From Shinella curvata (GTDB lineage Bacteria; Pseudomonadota; Alphaproteobacteria; Rhizobiales; Rhizobiaceae), in contig NZ_JALJCJ010000002.1 in assembly GCF_022899935.1 (NCBI RefSeq), forward strand, positions 62,001 to 126,000: a stretch of 64,000 nt of DNA, read 5' to 3'. The position numbers were made by a program, and so were the translations under genes. Below are positions 1-8,589 of this stretch, one piece after another. Under the pieces are notes generated by a model. The model saw only the letters and a program-made list of their open reading frames with translations. It did not search any database and had not been told where the DNA came from. The stretch's first letter is position 1. Every line of letters begins with the position of its first letter.

Positions 1-5
1 GCCAT
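1..5 (-). CDS. Start codon of a divergent gene cut by the left edge
   Basis: On the minus strand an ATG reads from position 5, preceded by an AAGGA-type ribosome-binding site at 16..12 with six bases between. Only the first codon and two bases lie in the window, so the product cannot be named. Its position, divergent from an iron-regulated receptor gene, would suit a regulator or transporter of the same system, but that is a guess. Confidence 0.3.
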
Positions 6-170
6 TCTCAATCCTTCAATCGTATCGTGCCTGAACCGCGCATCTTGACCCGCGGGTGTTACCGGACCTTCACGCCCGCGTGAGATTTGCTGGATCGCAA
101 AGGCATCTGCGTGTCCCGCAAAGGAACCGTCATTGCGGGTCGTGTACCTGTTGTCCTAAGGAATAACTTA

Positions 171-191
171 ACTTGATTTACAAGGTCAAGT
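171..191 (+). promoter_or_regulatory. Iron-responsive operator (RirA-type IRO box)
   Basis: The site reads ACTTGA, nine bases, TCAAGT: a perfect 6-bp inverted repeat containing TGA-N9-TCA. This is the published core of the iron-responsive operator bound by RirA in Rhizobiaceae. It ends about 30 bp upstream of the preferred start of a TonB siderophore receptor, as expected for iron repression. A possible -35 (TTGTCC, 151-156) would place the operator over the -10 region. RirA itself is not in the window. Confidence 0.7.
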
Positions 192-222
192 TTAAGTGAA
201 GCGACTGGACGTTGGGGCCGGA

Positions 223-2460
223 ATGATGAACTTGCTAGAGACGATGGATATGGGCGCGGTGACGAACAGGGGACGTGGACTTTGGCGCAATCGCCTGTGG
301 CTCGTCTCGTCCGTGGCGCTCGTCGCCGTGGGGGTCGCCGGCCCTGTGCGTGCGCAGGAGGCCGGCGCCACGGCGCTGGAGACCATCACTATCGAGGGTG
401 GCGTGGATACCGGTCGCGGACCGGACCAGGGCATCGTCGCAAAGCGCAGCCGCAGCGCATCCAAGACGAACACCTCTCTGCGCGAGACGCCACAGGCCGT
501 CAGCGTCGTCACGCGTGACCAGATGGAGGCGCAGGGTGCCAACACGGTTGCCGAGGCGCTGCGGTATACGCCAGGCGTTCATCCAGATCCGAACGGCTAC
601 GACATCCGCTACGACTGGCTCTATATTCGCGGTTTCAACACCTATGGCACGATGTGGCTGGATGGCCTCGTCCTGCCGGGCGACAGCAGCAACTACGCAA
701 CGCCGAGCATCAATCCCTTCGCGCTGGAGCGTGTCGACGTCATCAAGGGACCGGCTTCCGTGCTATACGGCCGCGCCGTGCCGGGCGGTCTGGTCAACCA
801 GGTCAGCAAGCGTCCGCAGGACACGGCGATGAACGAGGTCGGCGTCCAGACCTCCTCGCATGGCGGCATCCAGGGCACGCTCGACATGACCGGTCCGCTG
901 ACCGCGGACGGCGAATGGCTCTACCGGATCGTCGCTCTGGGCAAGAACATGGGAAGCCAGGTCGATCGGGAGCGCGAGAAGCAGCTGATGCTTGCCCCGA
1001 GCCTCACCTGGGCGCCGACCGACCAGACGTCGCTCACGCTCTACGGCTATTACCAGAAGGACCGTCCGATTTTCTCGCCGCGCTTCTATCCGGCGGTCGG
1101 CACGCTGATCGACAATCCGGCCGGCCAGATTCCGCGTGATCTCTATCTCGGCGATCCCAACGCTGAAATCTTCGAGCGGGATTTCTTTACGCTCGGCTAC
1201 GAATTCGAGCATGAATTCAACGAGACATGGACGGTGCGCCAGAACCTGCGCTACGCCAAGTCCGACCAGTACATGTTCCTGGCGCTCGTCAATCCCGCCT
1301 TCAACGCGCTTCAGCCGGATGGACATACGTTGAATCGCGTTTCGGCGGTCTCGGACGAGTGGGTATCGAGCTTCAACGTGGATACGCAGGTCGAGGCGCG
1401 CTTCGATACCGGGGCGCTCGACCATACGCTGCTGCTCGGCCTCGACTATCTCCGCGCGAGTTCCTCCACCAATTTCGGCAACGGCTTCGACGTGCCGCCG
1501 CTCGATTTCCTCGATCCGCACTATGGCACGGCGCCGATTGCCGTTCCCGCTGTGACGCGCTCGGGCCTGCAGGAACAACAGCAGGTCGGCCTCTATGCGC
1601 AGGACCAGATCCGCTACGGCAACTGGGTCGGCACATTCGGCATGCGCTATGATTTTTCCGACATCGACACGACGGACCGAATGAAGGCGCCCGCCGTCGT
1701 CACCTCCACCGAAGATCAGAAACTTACCTGGCGCGCCGGTCTCACCTACCTCTTCGACAACGGGCTTGCGCCCTATGCGAGCTATTCCACCGCATTTCTG
1801 CCGACCCTCGGCCGCGACAGGCTCGGCAATGCCTTCGAGGCGCAGACGGCCGCACAATATGAAATCGGCATCAAATACGAGCCGGTGGAAGGGCGCGGCA
1901 TGATCGCCGCCTCGCTCTTCGACATGACGCTCGAAAATGCGCTGACACCGGATGCGGAAAATCCGCTCTTCAACATCCAGACGGGCGAGCAGCGCGTGCG
2001 CGGCCTGGAAATCGAGGGCAAATACGAGCTGACGCCGGAATTCAGCCTGCTTGCCGCCTACGCCTATTCCGACTCGGAGATTGTAAAAAGCAACAAGGCG
2101 GCGGAACTCGGCCGCGAGATGCTGCGCCTGCCGAAGCATCAGGGCGGCGTCTGGCTAAGCTACCAGCCTTCCGTCATCGAGGGGCTGACGCTGACTGCCG
2201 GGGTGCGGGCGATGTCGTCCTACCAGACCGACACTACCTATCTGCCGGAACTGCGCATACCCGCGCGGGCCCTTGTGGATATCGGCGCGGAATATGATTT
2301 CTCCGCGATCGACAAGGATTTCGCGGGCACCAAGCTCAGGATCAATGTGACCAATCTGTTCGACAAGGAGTACGTTTCCCATTGCCTCAACACGACGGGC
2401 GGAAGTTGCAACTACGGCGCGGGCCGCGCCATCACCGCAAGTCTGAAATATTCGTGGTGA
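223..2460 (+). CDS. TonB-dependent siderophore receptor
   Basis: Outer-membrane gated channel that takes up a ferric siderophore using TonB energy. About 745 residues from the ATG at 223. A GTG at 196 is also in frame but lies directly behind the operator, while 223 has a GGGG-rich ribosome site, so 223 is preferred. A signal peptide ends near VRAQEA. It is followed by a plug domain (SLRETPQAVSVVTRDQM, then the IKGPASVLYG box) and a 22-strand-type barrel ending in an aromatic residue (LKYSW), as this family requires. No N-terminal STN signalling extension is seen, so it probably does not signal to an ECF sigma factor. It resembles FhuA/ferrichrome-type receptors; the actual siderophore cannot be told. 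The binding protein and reductase follow directly. Confidence 0.93.
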   Translation: MMNLLETMDMGAVTNRGRGLWRNRLWLVSSVALVAVGVAGPVRAQEAGATALETITIEGGVDTGRGPDQGIVAKRSRSASKTNTSLRETPQAVSVVTRDQMEAQGANTVAEALRYTPGVHPDPNGYDIRYDWLYIRGFNTYGTMWLDGLVLPGDSSNYATPSINPFALERVDVIKGPASVLYGRAVPGGLVNQVSKRPQDTAMNEVGVQTSSHGGIQGTLDMTGPLTADGEWLYRIVALGKNMGSQVDREREKQLMLAPSLTWAPTDQTSLTLYGYYQKDRPIFSPRFYPAVGTLIDNPAGQIPRDLYLGDPNAEIFERDFFTLGYEFEHEFNETWTVRQNLRYAKSDQYMFLALVNPAFNALQPDGHTLNRVSAVSDEWVSSFNVDTQVEARFDTGALDHTLLLGLDYLRASSSTNFGNGFDVPPLDFLDPHYGTAPIAVPAVTRSGLQEQQQVGLYAQDQIRYGNWVGTFGMRYDFSDIDTTDRMKAPAVVTSTEDQKLTWRAGLTYLFDNGLAPYASYSTAFLPTLGRDRLGNAFEAQTAAQYEIGIKYEPVEGRGMIAASLFDMTLENALTPDAENPLFNIQTGEQRVRGLEIEGKYELTPEFSLLAAYAYSDSEIVKSNKAAELGREMLRLPKHQGGVWLSYQPSVIEGLTLTAGVRAMSSYQTDTTYLPELRIPARALVDIGAEYDFSAIDKDFAGTKLRINVTNLFDKEYVSHCLNTTGGSCNYGAGRAITASLKYSW

Positions 2461-2465
2461 CGTGC

Positions 2466-3596
2466 ATGGATGAAACCAAGACGAGGAGAGGGGGCGCCGG
2501 TTTGCCGGCGACCCTTTTCCGGCTGCTGGCATCACTCTTCACGCTGGCGGCCGTGTTCGCTACGCCGGTACGAGCGGAAATCGTGCTCTCGGACGCAGCG
2601 GGACGCGAAGTCCGACTTGCCGGACCGGCGCAGCGCATTGCGACGAACGAGAGCCTGATCCTGATGTCGCTGGCGCTGGTCGATCCGGACCCGGTCGCGC
2701 GCATTGCGGGCTGGGCGGCGCCGCAGCGCATCGACCGCGGCTTCTACGACGCCTATCGGCGGCGGTTTCCCGCTATTGACGCGATTCCGGCCGTCGGCGG
2801 CGTCCTGCCGGCAAAAACCTCGGTTGAGGCGATCCTGTCGGTGAAGCCGGATCTTTTTGTCGTCTCGATCTGGGAACCTGGATGGGCGGAGGCGACCGCG
2901 ACATTGGAGGCGGCGGGTGTGCCCGTGCTGTTCCTCGATGGACCGGTGAACGACGGCAAGGGTCCCGCCGAGACGGCGGCCTTCTCCGTCGAGACGCTGG
3001 CGCAAGCCGTCGGGCAGGAGGCGAAGGGCAAGGCCTTTGGCGATTTCCTGCGCGGCCGCTTCAAGCGCATCACGGACCGCACGGCGGCACTTGCGCCGGT
3101 TTCGGTCCTTGTCGATGCCCATGCCGGGGCAACCTGCTGTTCGACGCCGGGCAAGGACAACCGCATGACGGACTATCTGCGGCTCGCCGGAGGACGAAGC
3201 ATCGGCGCCGACGTGCCGGGCTATGACGGCAAGCTCAGTCCGGAGGCCGTGCTCGGCGCGGATCCCGCGGTCTATATTGCGACCGGCGGGCCGCATCTCG
3301 CTGCCCAGGGCGGCCTGGTGCTCGGCGGCGGCATCGACGCGCAGGCGGCGAAAAAGTCCCTCGCCGACATTCTCGGCAAGGATATACGCGGCGCGCTGGC
3401 CGCGGTGCGCGAGGGACGAGCCCATGCCGTTTCGCACCAGTTGTCGATTTCCGTGCTCAACATCCTCGTTTTCGAGTGCTTTGCAAAATGGATGCATCCC
3501 GCAGTTTTCGCGGATGTGGATCCTGCCGAGACGCTTGCCGAGATCAACCGGACTTTCCTGACGGTGCCGCTCGAGGGCACGTTCTGGATCGATTGA
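2466..3596 (+). CDS. Periplasmic iron-siderophore ABC substrate-binding protein
   Basis: Binds a ferric siderophore (or another iron chelate) in the periplasm and hands it to an inner-membrane ABC permease. About 376 residues from the ATG six bases after the receptor stop. A signal peptide ends around PVRAEI, followed by the class III periplasmic-binding fold: an N-terminal LSDAAGREV...RIA strand typical of BtuF/FhuD-like proteins and a long alpha linker. The receptor, this protein and the reductase are tightly packed, so they probably form one iron-controlled operon. No permease or ATPase gene for it is in the window, so the transporter core must be encoded elsewhere. Confidence 0.85.
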   Translation: MDETKTRRGGAGLPATLFRLLASLFTLAAVFATPVRAEIVLSDAAGREVRLAGPAQRIATNESLILMSLALVDPDPVARIAGWAAPQRIDRGFYDAYRRRFPAIDAIPAVGGVLPAKTSVEAILSVKPDLFVVSIWEPGWAEATATLEAAGVPVLFLDGPVNDGKGPAETAAFSVETLAQAVGQEAKGKAFGDFLRGRFKRITDRTAALAPVSVLVDAHAGATCCSTPGKDNRMTDYLRLAGGRSIGADVPGYDGKLSPEAVLGADPAVYIATGGPHLAAQGGLVLGGGIDAQAAKKSLADILGKDIRGALAAVREGRAHAVSHQLSISVLNILVFECFAKWMHPAVFADVDPAETLAEINRTFLTVPLEGTFWID

Positions 3597-3605
3597 GGAC
3601 ATATC

Positions 3606-4685
3606 ATGCAGACCAGGGAATACACGGCAAAGGCCCGGATCGCGCTCCGCAATCCCGGACCGGTCATCGCGGAATTTTGCGACCATATGCTGGAACACAA
3701 TGCCGAGGTGAACGAAGGGCCTGATGGTCCCGTGCTGCGGCTCGGGCACATCCGCGCCGCTTTCTCCCGCGATGGCGCGGAAACGCTGGTCGCGGTTGCC
3801 GCGCCGGATCTGGAAGGCCTCTATCTCGCGCGCATGTCGGTGGCGTCGCATATCCTGGAGTTTGCCGGCGACGATCCGCCGGTCATCGAATGGACGGGCG
3901 ATGGCGGGGAAATCGCCCGCCCGCCGAACTTCCAGATCCTCGACGTCGTCGGCTGTCGGATGCTGACCCCGCACATGCGCCGCCTGACACTGTCTGGTGA
4001 GGATGTCGCGCGCTTCGCCGGCCTCGAGGCATTGCACCTCAATCTCATGATACAGCGCCCCGAGGCCGGCGAGCCGCAATGGCCGCATGTCGGCGCCAAC
4101 GGCGTCATCGCCTGGGACGACCCTGGCCTCCGGCCTCTCATGCGCAAATATACGGTGCGCTCCGTCGACCTCGCCGCCGGCACGCTCGATATCGATTTCG
4201 TGCTTCATGCCGATGCCGGTCCGGGCTCGGGCTTTGCGCAAGCGGCCGCGGTGGGCGACCGTGTCGGCGTCGTCGGTCCCGGTGGCGGCGGTCTGGTCGA
4301 AGCCGAGTGGTATCTTTTTGCCGGTGACGAAACGGCGCTTCCCGCCATCGCCCGCATGCTGGAGCACCTGCCGACCGGCGCGCGGGGCAAGGTTTTTCTC
4401 GAAGTGGCCGATGCCGCCGAGGTGCAGCCGCTGACGACGACGGCATCGCTCGAAATCGAATGGCTCCTGCGGAACGGCCGTCCCGCCGGTGGGACGACGC
4501 TCCTGATGGATGCAATCCGCAACACCGATTTTCCGACGAGCGATCAACGGCGATACCTCTGGGCCGGCTGCGAGTTCGAGGCTTTTCGCGCCATCCGGAC
4601 TTTCGCCCGCCAGGAAAAACGCCTGGCCAATACCGAGCACCTCGTCGTCTCCTACTGGCGTCGCGGTGCGGCAGAGGCAGAGTAA
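3606..4685 (+). CDS. Siderophore-interacting protein (ferric-siderophore reductase, SIP family)
   Basis: Cytoplasmic flavoprotein expected to reduce Fe(III)-siderophore and release Fe(II). 359 residues in two parts. Residues 1-90 match the DUF2218 domain often fused to these proteins. Residues about 105-355 form the FAD/NAD(P)H-binding SIP domain: a flavin-binding segment ending in the MRKYTVR motif, then a pyridine-nucleotide half with YLFAGDETALPAI and a C-terminal YLWAGCEFEAFRAIR-like stretch. It starts nine bases after the binding-protein stop and is the last gene of the iron operon; a hairpin follows it. Confidence 0.9.
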   Translation: MQTREYTAKARIALRNPGPVIAEFCDHMLEHNAEVNEGPDGPVLRLGHIRAAFSRDGAETLVAVAAPDLEGLYLARMSVASHILEFAGDDPPVIEWTGDGGEIARPPNFQILDVVGCRMLTPHMRRLTLSGEDVARFAGLEALHLNLMIQRPEAGEPQWPHVGANGVIAWDDPGLRPLMRKYTVRSVDLAAGTLDIDFVLHADAGPGSGFAQAAAVGDRVGVVGPGGGGLVEAEWYLFAGDETALPAIARMLEHLPTGARGKVFLEVADAAEVQPLTTTASLEIEWLLRNGRPAGGTTLLMDAIRNTDFPTSDQRRYLWAGCEFEAFRAIRTFARQEKRLANTEHLVVSYWRRGAAEAE

Positions 4686-4716
4686 GGCTACGGACCTCAG
4701 TCGCATGAAGAAGCGG

Positions 4717-4745
4717 CCGTGCGCAGTGAAAGGCGCACGGTTTAG
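4717..4745 (+). terminator. Probable intrinsic terminator of the iron operon
   Basis: Perfect 8-bp stem CCGTGCGC / GCGCACGG with an 8-base loop, followed by TTTAGATTTATA. It lies about 30 bp after the reductase stop. The U-tract is broken by AG, so termination may be partial. Confidence 0.6.
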
Positions 4746-4826
4746 ATTTATATATATGAAAATAAATGATTTTTTTGGCGTCTTTCTCGGTTTGGCGTAT
4801 TGCCTCGCGCTGTCCAGAATTGCCAC

Positions 4827-4855
4827 TTGACAAAACTTCAGACTTCAAACAATTC
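4827..4855 (+). promoter_or_regulatory. Candidate promoter of the NicX-like catabolic operon
   Basis: The rest of the 4686-4910 gap is AT-rich and holds a consensus -35 (TTGACA, 4827-4832) and, 17 bases on, a weak -10 (CAATTC). Between them ACTTCA occurs twice in tandem, seven bases apart. A TetR-type regulator is encoded in the operon and could act here. The assignment rests only on position and motif shape. Confidence 0.3.
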
Positions 4856-4910
4856 TTAACTCATAAGTAAAGAAATCGCTGAGGGGCGATCCAAAAATCG
4901 GGAGGGTTCA

Positions 4911-5960
4911 ATGCTGCAGGAGCGCATTGAAGGGAAGTGGCTTGCCTGCTTCCGACGGGTTTTCGTGCTCAATGGAATAGGTCCGGGAACGCGGGTGGCG
5001 ATCGTGGCGGAAACGCAGTCGCGGCCGGTGCTGGTGCAGCTCGCCGATCTCGCTTGTCACGATCTCGGCGCCGACTATTGCATGATCACCATGCCGACCC
5101 CGCGCCAGACGGCGCCCGTTCCGGTGAAGTCGACCGGTACCTCGCTTGCCATCCAGGGTAACCGTGCGGCGATCGAAGCCATGAAGCAGTGTGAGATCAT
5201 CGTCGACTGCACGGTGGAGGGCATGATCCATGCCGCCGAATGGCCTGAGATCGAAGAGGCGGGCGCGCGTATCCTCGTCGTCTGCAACGAGCATCCGGAA
5301 ATCCTCGAACGCTGCGAGCCGACGGCCGAGCTTGGCCCCAAGGTGGCGCTCGGCATCCAGATGCTGCGCGAGGCGAAGGAGATGCGCGTGACCTCGGCCG
5401 CGGGCACCGATCTCGTCATCGATCTCAGGGATGCGCCCTGCGGCGGCACGCCGGGCTTCGGCACGACGCCGGGGGCCGTGGCGCACTGGCCGGGCGGCCT
5501 GTGCCTGGCCTTCCCCGGCCCGAACACCGTCAACGGCCGTATCGTCATGGATGTCGGCGATATGAACCTGACCTTCAAGAGCTACCTGACGAGCCGCATC
5601 GATTTCACCGTCGAGAACGATTTCGTCAAGGAAATCAAAGGTGACGGTTTGGATGCCGAGCTTTTCCGCGAGTACATGGAAGCCTGGGAAGATCCGTTGG
5701 CCTACGGCTTCTCGCATGTCGGCTGGGGCATGAACCCCGCCGCCCGCTGGGTCTCTGGCGCGCTCTATGACAAGCGCGACATGCAGGCCGTCGAGTTCCG
5801 CGCCTGGGCTGGCAATTTCCTCTGGTCCACCGGCGCCAACCAATATGCCGGCCGCTTCACCGAGGGGCATTTCGACCTGCCGATGCGCAAATGCACGATC
5901 ACGCTCGATGGCCGCGTGGTGGTGAAGGAAGGCCGTCTCCAGGGTGACCTCGCCCTCTGA
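4911..5960 (+). CDS. 2,5-dihydroxypyridine 5,6-dioxygenase (NicX)-like ring-opening dioxygenase
   Basis: Resembles NicX of nicotinate degradation, a mononuclear Fe(II) extradiol-type dioxygenase that opens 2,5-dihydroxypyridine to N-formylmaleamate. Length (349) fits the family, about 350. The known NicX metal ligands His265, His318 and Asp320 have counterparts here at His269 (GFSHVGWG), His320 and Asp322 (GHFDLP). NicX also belongs to the wider aminopeptidase-T-like superfamily, the likely label from automated annotation. It heads a tight run of catabolic genes. The substrate is uncertain: no nicotinate hydroxylase, maleamate amidase or maleate isomerase is visible in the window, so a related hydroxylated N-heterocycle is as likely as 2,5-dihydroxypyridine. 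Confidence 0.75.
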   Translation: MLQERIEGKWLACFRRVFVLNGIGPGTRVAIVAETQSRPVLVQLADLACHDLGADYCMITMPTPRQTAPVPVKSTGTSLAIQGNRAAIEAMKQCEIIVDCTVEGMIHAAEWPEIEEAGARILVVCNEHPEILERCEPTAELGPKVALGIQMLREAKEMRVTSAAGTDLVIDLRDAPCGGTPGFGTTPGAVAHWPGGLCLAFPGPNTVNGRIVMDVGDMNLTFKSYLTSRIDFTVENDFVKEIKGDGLDAELFREYMEAWEDPLAYGFSHVGWGMNPAARWVSGALYDKRDMQAVEFRAWAGNFLWSTGANQYAGRFTEGHFDLPMRKCTITLDGRVVVKEGRLQGDLAL

Positions 5961-5982
5961 CCGGATTTGAGAAGGACTGATC

Positions 5983-7293
5983 ATGAGCGAACCTGCAGAC
6001 TACTATGACCTCTCCCGCATCCGGCCCGAAGTGCTCGATGTCCTGACCCGCATCAACGAACTCGGCCGCGAGCGTTTTGCCCCACGCGCCAAAAGCGTCG
6101 ATGACGAGGCGTCCTTCCCGGTCGAGAACTACAAGGATCTCGCCGCCGAGGGTTTTCTGACATTGACGGTGCCAAAGGAATTCGGCGGCCACGGCTTCAG
6201 CCTCGGCGAATATGCCATGGTCGGCGCGGAGATCGGCAAATATTGCGGCGCCACCGCGCTCACCTTCAACATGCACAATTCCTCCATGATGTGGTCGCGC
6301 TTCATGTACGAGTTGCCGAACCTCACGGATGAGGACCGCGCCGCCTTCGCGCCGCTGCGCGAGCGCCAGTTCCGCCGTGCGGTGAAGGAGCAGGGCATCT
6401 ATTCGCAGCCGATCTCCGAGGCCGGGCAGAACTGGACCTCGAAGCCGGCGCAGACCTCTTGCTGCAAGGTCGAGGGCGGCTGGAAGATCAACGGCTTCAA
6501 GAAGTTCGCCTCGCTCGCCGGCTATTGTGACTATTACTCCATCGTCTGCACCGAGCATTTCGAGGGCATCGAGCCGCGCCACGAGGACACGATGATCTTC
6601 GTCGTGCACAAGGATGCGCCGGGGCTTTCCGTGACGGGCAGCTGGGATCCGCTCGGCATGCGCGGCACCAACAGCCGCGACCTGATCCTCAAGGACGTCT
6701 TCGTCACCGAGGAAGACCTGATGATGCCACGCGGCATCTTCATCAAGACCCTGCCGCACTGGCCGCATATGATGGCGACACTGTCGCCGACCTATATGGG
6801 CGTGGCGCAGGGCGCCTTCGATTTCACGGTCGCCTATCTGCGCGGCGAGGTGCCCGGCCAGCCGGCGGCCGACCGGCGCATGTTCGGCACCAAGCGCATC
6901 ACCGTGGGCAAGATGTACACCCAGCTCGCCGCCATGCGCGCGCTGTGGTGGCAGGCCTTCATGGAAGCGCAGGGCTTTCCGACCAAGGCGCAGGTCATGC
7001 GCATGTATGCCGCGCAGTACAATGTCATGGAGGGTGTGCAGGAGATCGCAGCACTCGCCATCCGCACCTGCGGCGGGCAGTCCATGCTGAAGACCATGCC
7101 GCTGGAGCGCATGTATCGCGACAGCCGATGCGGCGCGCTGATGCTGCCCTACACGACTGAGATCATGGAGGATTACCTCTCAGTCCTGACCCTTTACGAC
7201 ATGGACGAACTCGACAAAGCGCCGGGCGATGAGGGCGGTGCGCGCTCTTCGCTGTGGCGTGGTACGGGCGGCACGCTCAAGGGGCTGCGCTGA
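5983..7293 (+). CDS. Acyl-CoA dehydrogenase-fold flavoprotein lacking the usual catalytic Glu
   Basis: 436 residues with the three-part acyl-CoA dehydrogenase fold: helical N-domain, a beta domain near 140-250 (with MRGTNSRDLILKDVFV), and a C-terminal helical domain. In ordinary family members the base is the Glu of a C-terminal YEGT motif. Here the matching stretch reads LMLPYTTEI (about 386-394), so Pro389 stands where that Glu should be. The other acyl-CoA dehydrogenase in this window (31540-32727) keeps IYEG. Loss of the base, with a flavin reductase gene three genes downstream of it, suggests a two-component flavin monooxygenase of this fold rather than a dehydrogenase. Other base positions exist in the superfamily, so this is inference. 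Confidence 0.7.
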   Translation: MSEPADYYDLSRIRPEVLDVLTRINELGRERFAPRAKSVDDEASFPVENYKDLAAEGFLTLTVPKEFGGHGFSLGEYAMVGAEIGKYCGATALTFNMHNSSMMWSRFMYELPNLTDEDRAAFAPLRERQFRRAVKEQGIYSQPISEAGQNWTSKPAQTSCCKVEGGWKINGFKKFASLAGYCDYYSIVCTEHFEGIEPRHEDTMIFVVHKDAPGLSVTGSWDPLGMRGTNSRDLILKDVFVTEEDLMMPRGIFIKTLPHWPHMMATLSPTYMGVAQGAFDFTVAYLRGEVPGQPAADRRMFGTKRITVGKMYTQLAAMRALWWQAFMEAQGFPTKAQVMRMYAAQYNVMEGVQEIAALAIRTCGGQSMLKTMPLERMYRDSRCGALMLPYTTEIMEDYLSVLTLYDMDELDKAPGDEGGARSSLWRGTGGTLKGLR

Positions 7294-7296
7294 GCC

Positions 7297-8589
7297 ATGG
7301 TGGAGGAGCGGGTTCAGGTCATCGGATATTCCGCGGCAGAACCTGCTGCGGTCTGGGCGATCGTCGGCAATTTCTGCGGCGCCTGGCATCCCGTGATCGC
7401 GGAAATCAGGGCCGAACGCGATGAGCACGGCGCGCTGATCCGCGCCTTCACTACGAAGGGCGAGGAGACGCTCTATCGCGAACAGCTGACCTACCGTTCC
7501 GACACTGATCGTGTGCTCGCCTATACCCATCTCGAAGGCATTGTCGGTGTCGAGCGCTACGACGCCCGGCTTCAGGTCTTTGCCGGAGAGACCGGCGGCA
7601 GCCGGATCGAATGGTCGGCACGGCTTTCCGCCCCCGCCGAACGGGCATCGGCGATTGCCGCCGGCACCCGGGCGATTTTCGAAATGGGTCTTGCGGCACT
7701 TGATGGTTTCGTCGGGGATGTGCAGCCGAGCAAATCTGCTGCCTCCGAAGAGGAAGCACCTGTTCTCCGGACACTTTTCATTGACGGCGGTGCGCAACTC
7801 GCGCTGACCATCTCGCCGCAAAAGCCGGGGCCGCTGGTGCTGTTCCTGCACGGTATTGGCGGGGGCCGCAGCAATTGGTTGGCGCAGCTTCGCGCGGTTG
7901 CCCCAGCCCTGCGGGCTACCGCGCTCGACCTGCGGGGCTATGGCGAAAGCACTCTCGGCGCATCGCAAAGCACGGTCGAAGACTATTGCGATGACATTCT
8001 TCGGATTGCCGACGCGTTGGGGGCTCAAAAACTTGTGCTCTGCGGTCTCTCCTACGGATCGTGGATCGCCACCTCTTTCGCCATGCGCCATCCAGAAAGA
8101 CTGGCCGGCCTCGTTCTCTCCGGAGGTTGCACCGGCATGTCCGAGGCCGGTGTCGCGGAACGCGAGGCCTTTCGCACCGCGCGGGAAGTGCCGCTCGATG
8201 CCGGCAAGACCCCGGCCGATTTCGCGCCCGCCGTCGTCGATGTGCTGGCCGGTCCGAATGCGGGGGAGGCCGTGCGACAGGCGCTTTTCGCCTCGATGGC
8301 GGCCATTCCGACCGCAACGTATCGCGATGCGCTCACCTGCTTCACCAACCCGCCGGAGCGCTTCGATTTTGCCAGGCTCACCATGCCGGTGCTGATGATG
8401 ACCGGCGAACACGACCGCCTCGCATCCCCGGCCGAAATCCGCGGCGTGGCGAACCGCATAGTCGAGGCGGCCCCACGCGCCTGCGTCCGCTTCGAAGTCA
8501 TCGCGGATGCCGGCCATGTCTGCAATGTCGAGCAGCCCGAGACCTACAATCGGGTGCTCACGGAATTCCTCTCGGAGGTCGCATCATGA
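7297..8589 (+). CDS. START-like (SRPBCC) domain fused to an alpha/beta hydrolase
   Basis: 430 residues. About 1-140 looks like a polyketide-cyclase/START-like helix-grip domain that binds hydrophobic ligands. About 155-428 is an alpha/beta hydrolase with LHGIGGG (oxyanion loop), nucleophile Ser252 in GLSYGSW, acid Asp373 in EHDRL and His407 in DAGHVCN. In nicotinate degradation the step after NicX is catalysed by the alpha/beta hydrolase NicD (N-formylmaleamate deformylase), so a similar hydrolysis of the ring-opened product is plausible. The fusion is not part of NicD. It starts three bases after the preceding stop and overlaps the next start (ATGA), so translation is probably coupled. Confidence 0.75.
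   Translation: MVEERVQVIGYSAAEPAAVWAIVGNFCGAWHPVIAEIRAERDEHGALIRAFTTKGEETLYREQLTYRSDTDRVLAYTHLEGIVGVERYDARLQVFAGETGGSRIEWSARLSAPAERASAIAAGTRAIFEMGLAALDGFVGDVQPSKSAASEEEAPVLRTLFIDGGAQLALTISPQKPGPLVLFLHGIGGGRSNWLAQLRAVAPALRATALDLRGYGESTLGASQSTVEDYCDDILRIADALGAQKLVLCGLSYGSWIATSFAMRHPERLAGLVLSGGCTGMSEAGVAEREAFRTAREVPLDAGKTPADFAPAVVDVLAGPNAGEAVRQALFASMAAIPTATYRDALTCFTNPPERFDFARLTMPVLMMTGEHDRLASPAEIRGVANRIVEAAPRACVRFEVIADAGHVCNVEQPETYNRVLTEFLSEVAS

Noticed and set aside
2532-4826. 764-codon minus-strand open frame opposite the iron genes
   Set aside because: Mirror of the two plus-strand genes in high-GC DNA; arginine/alanine-rich translation without any domain, and the plus strand has clear families.
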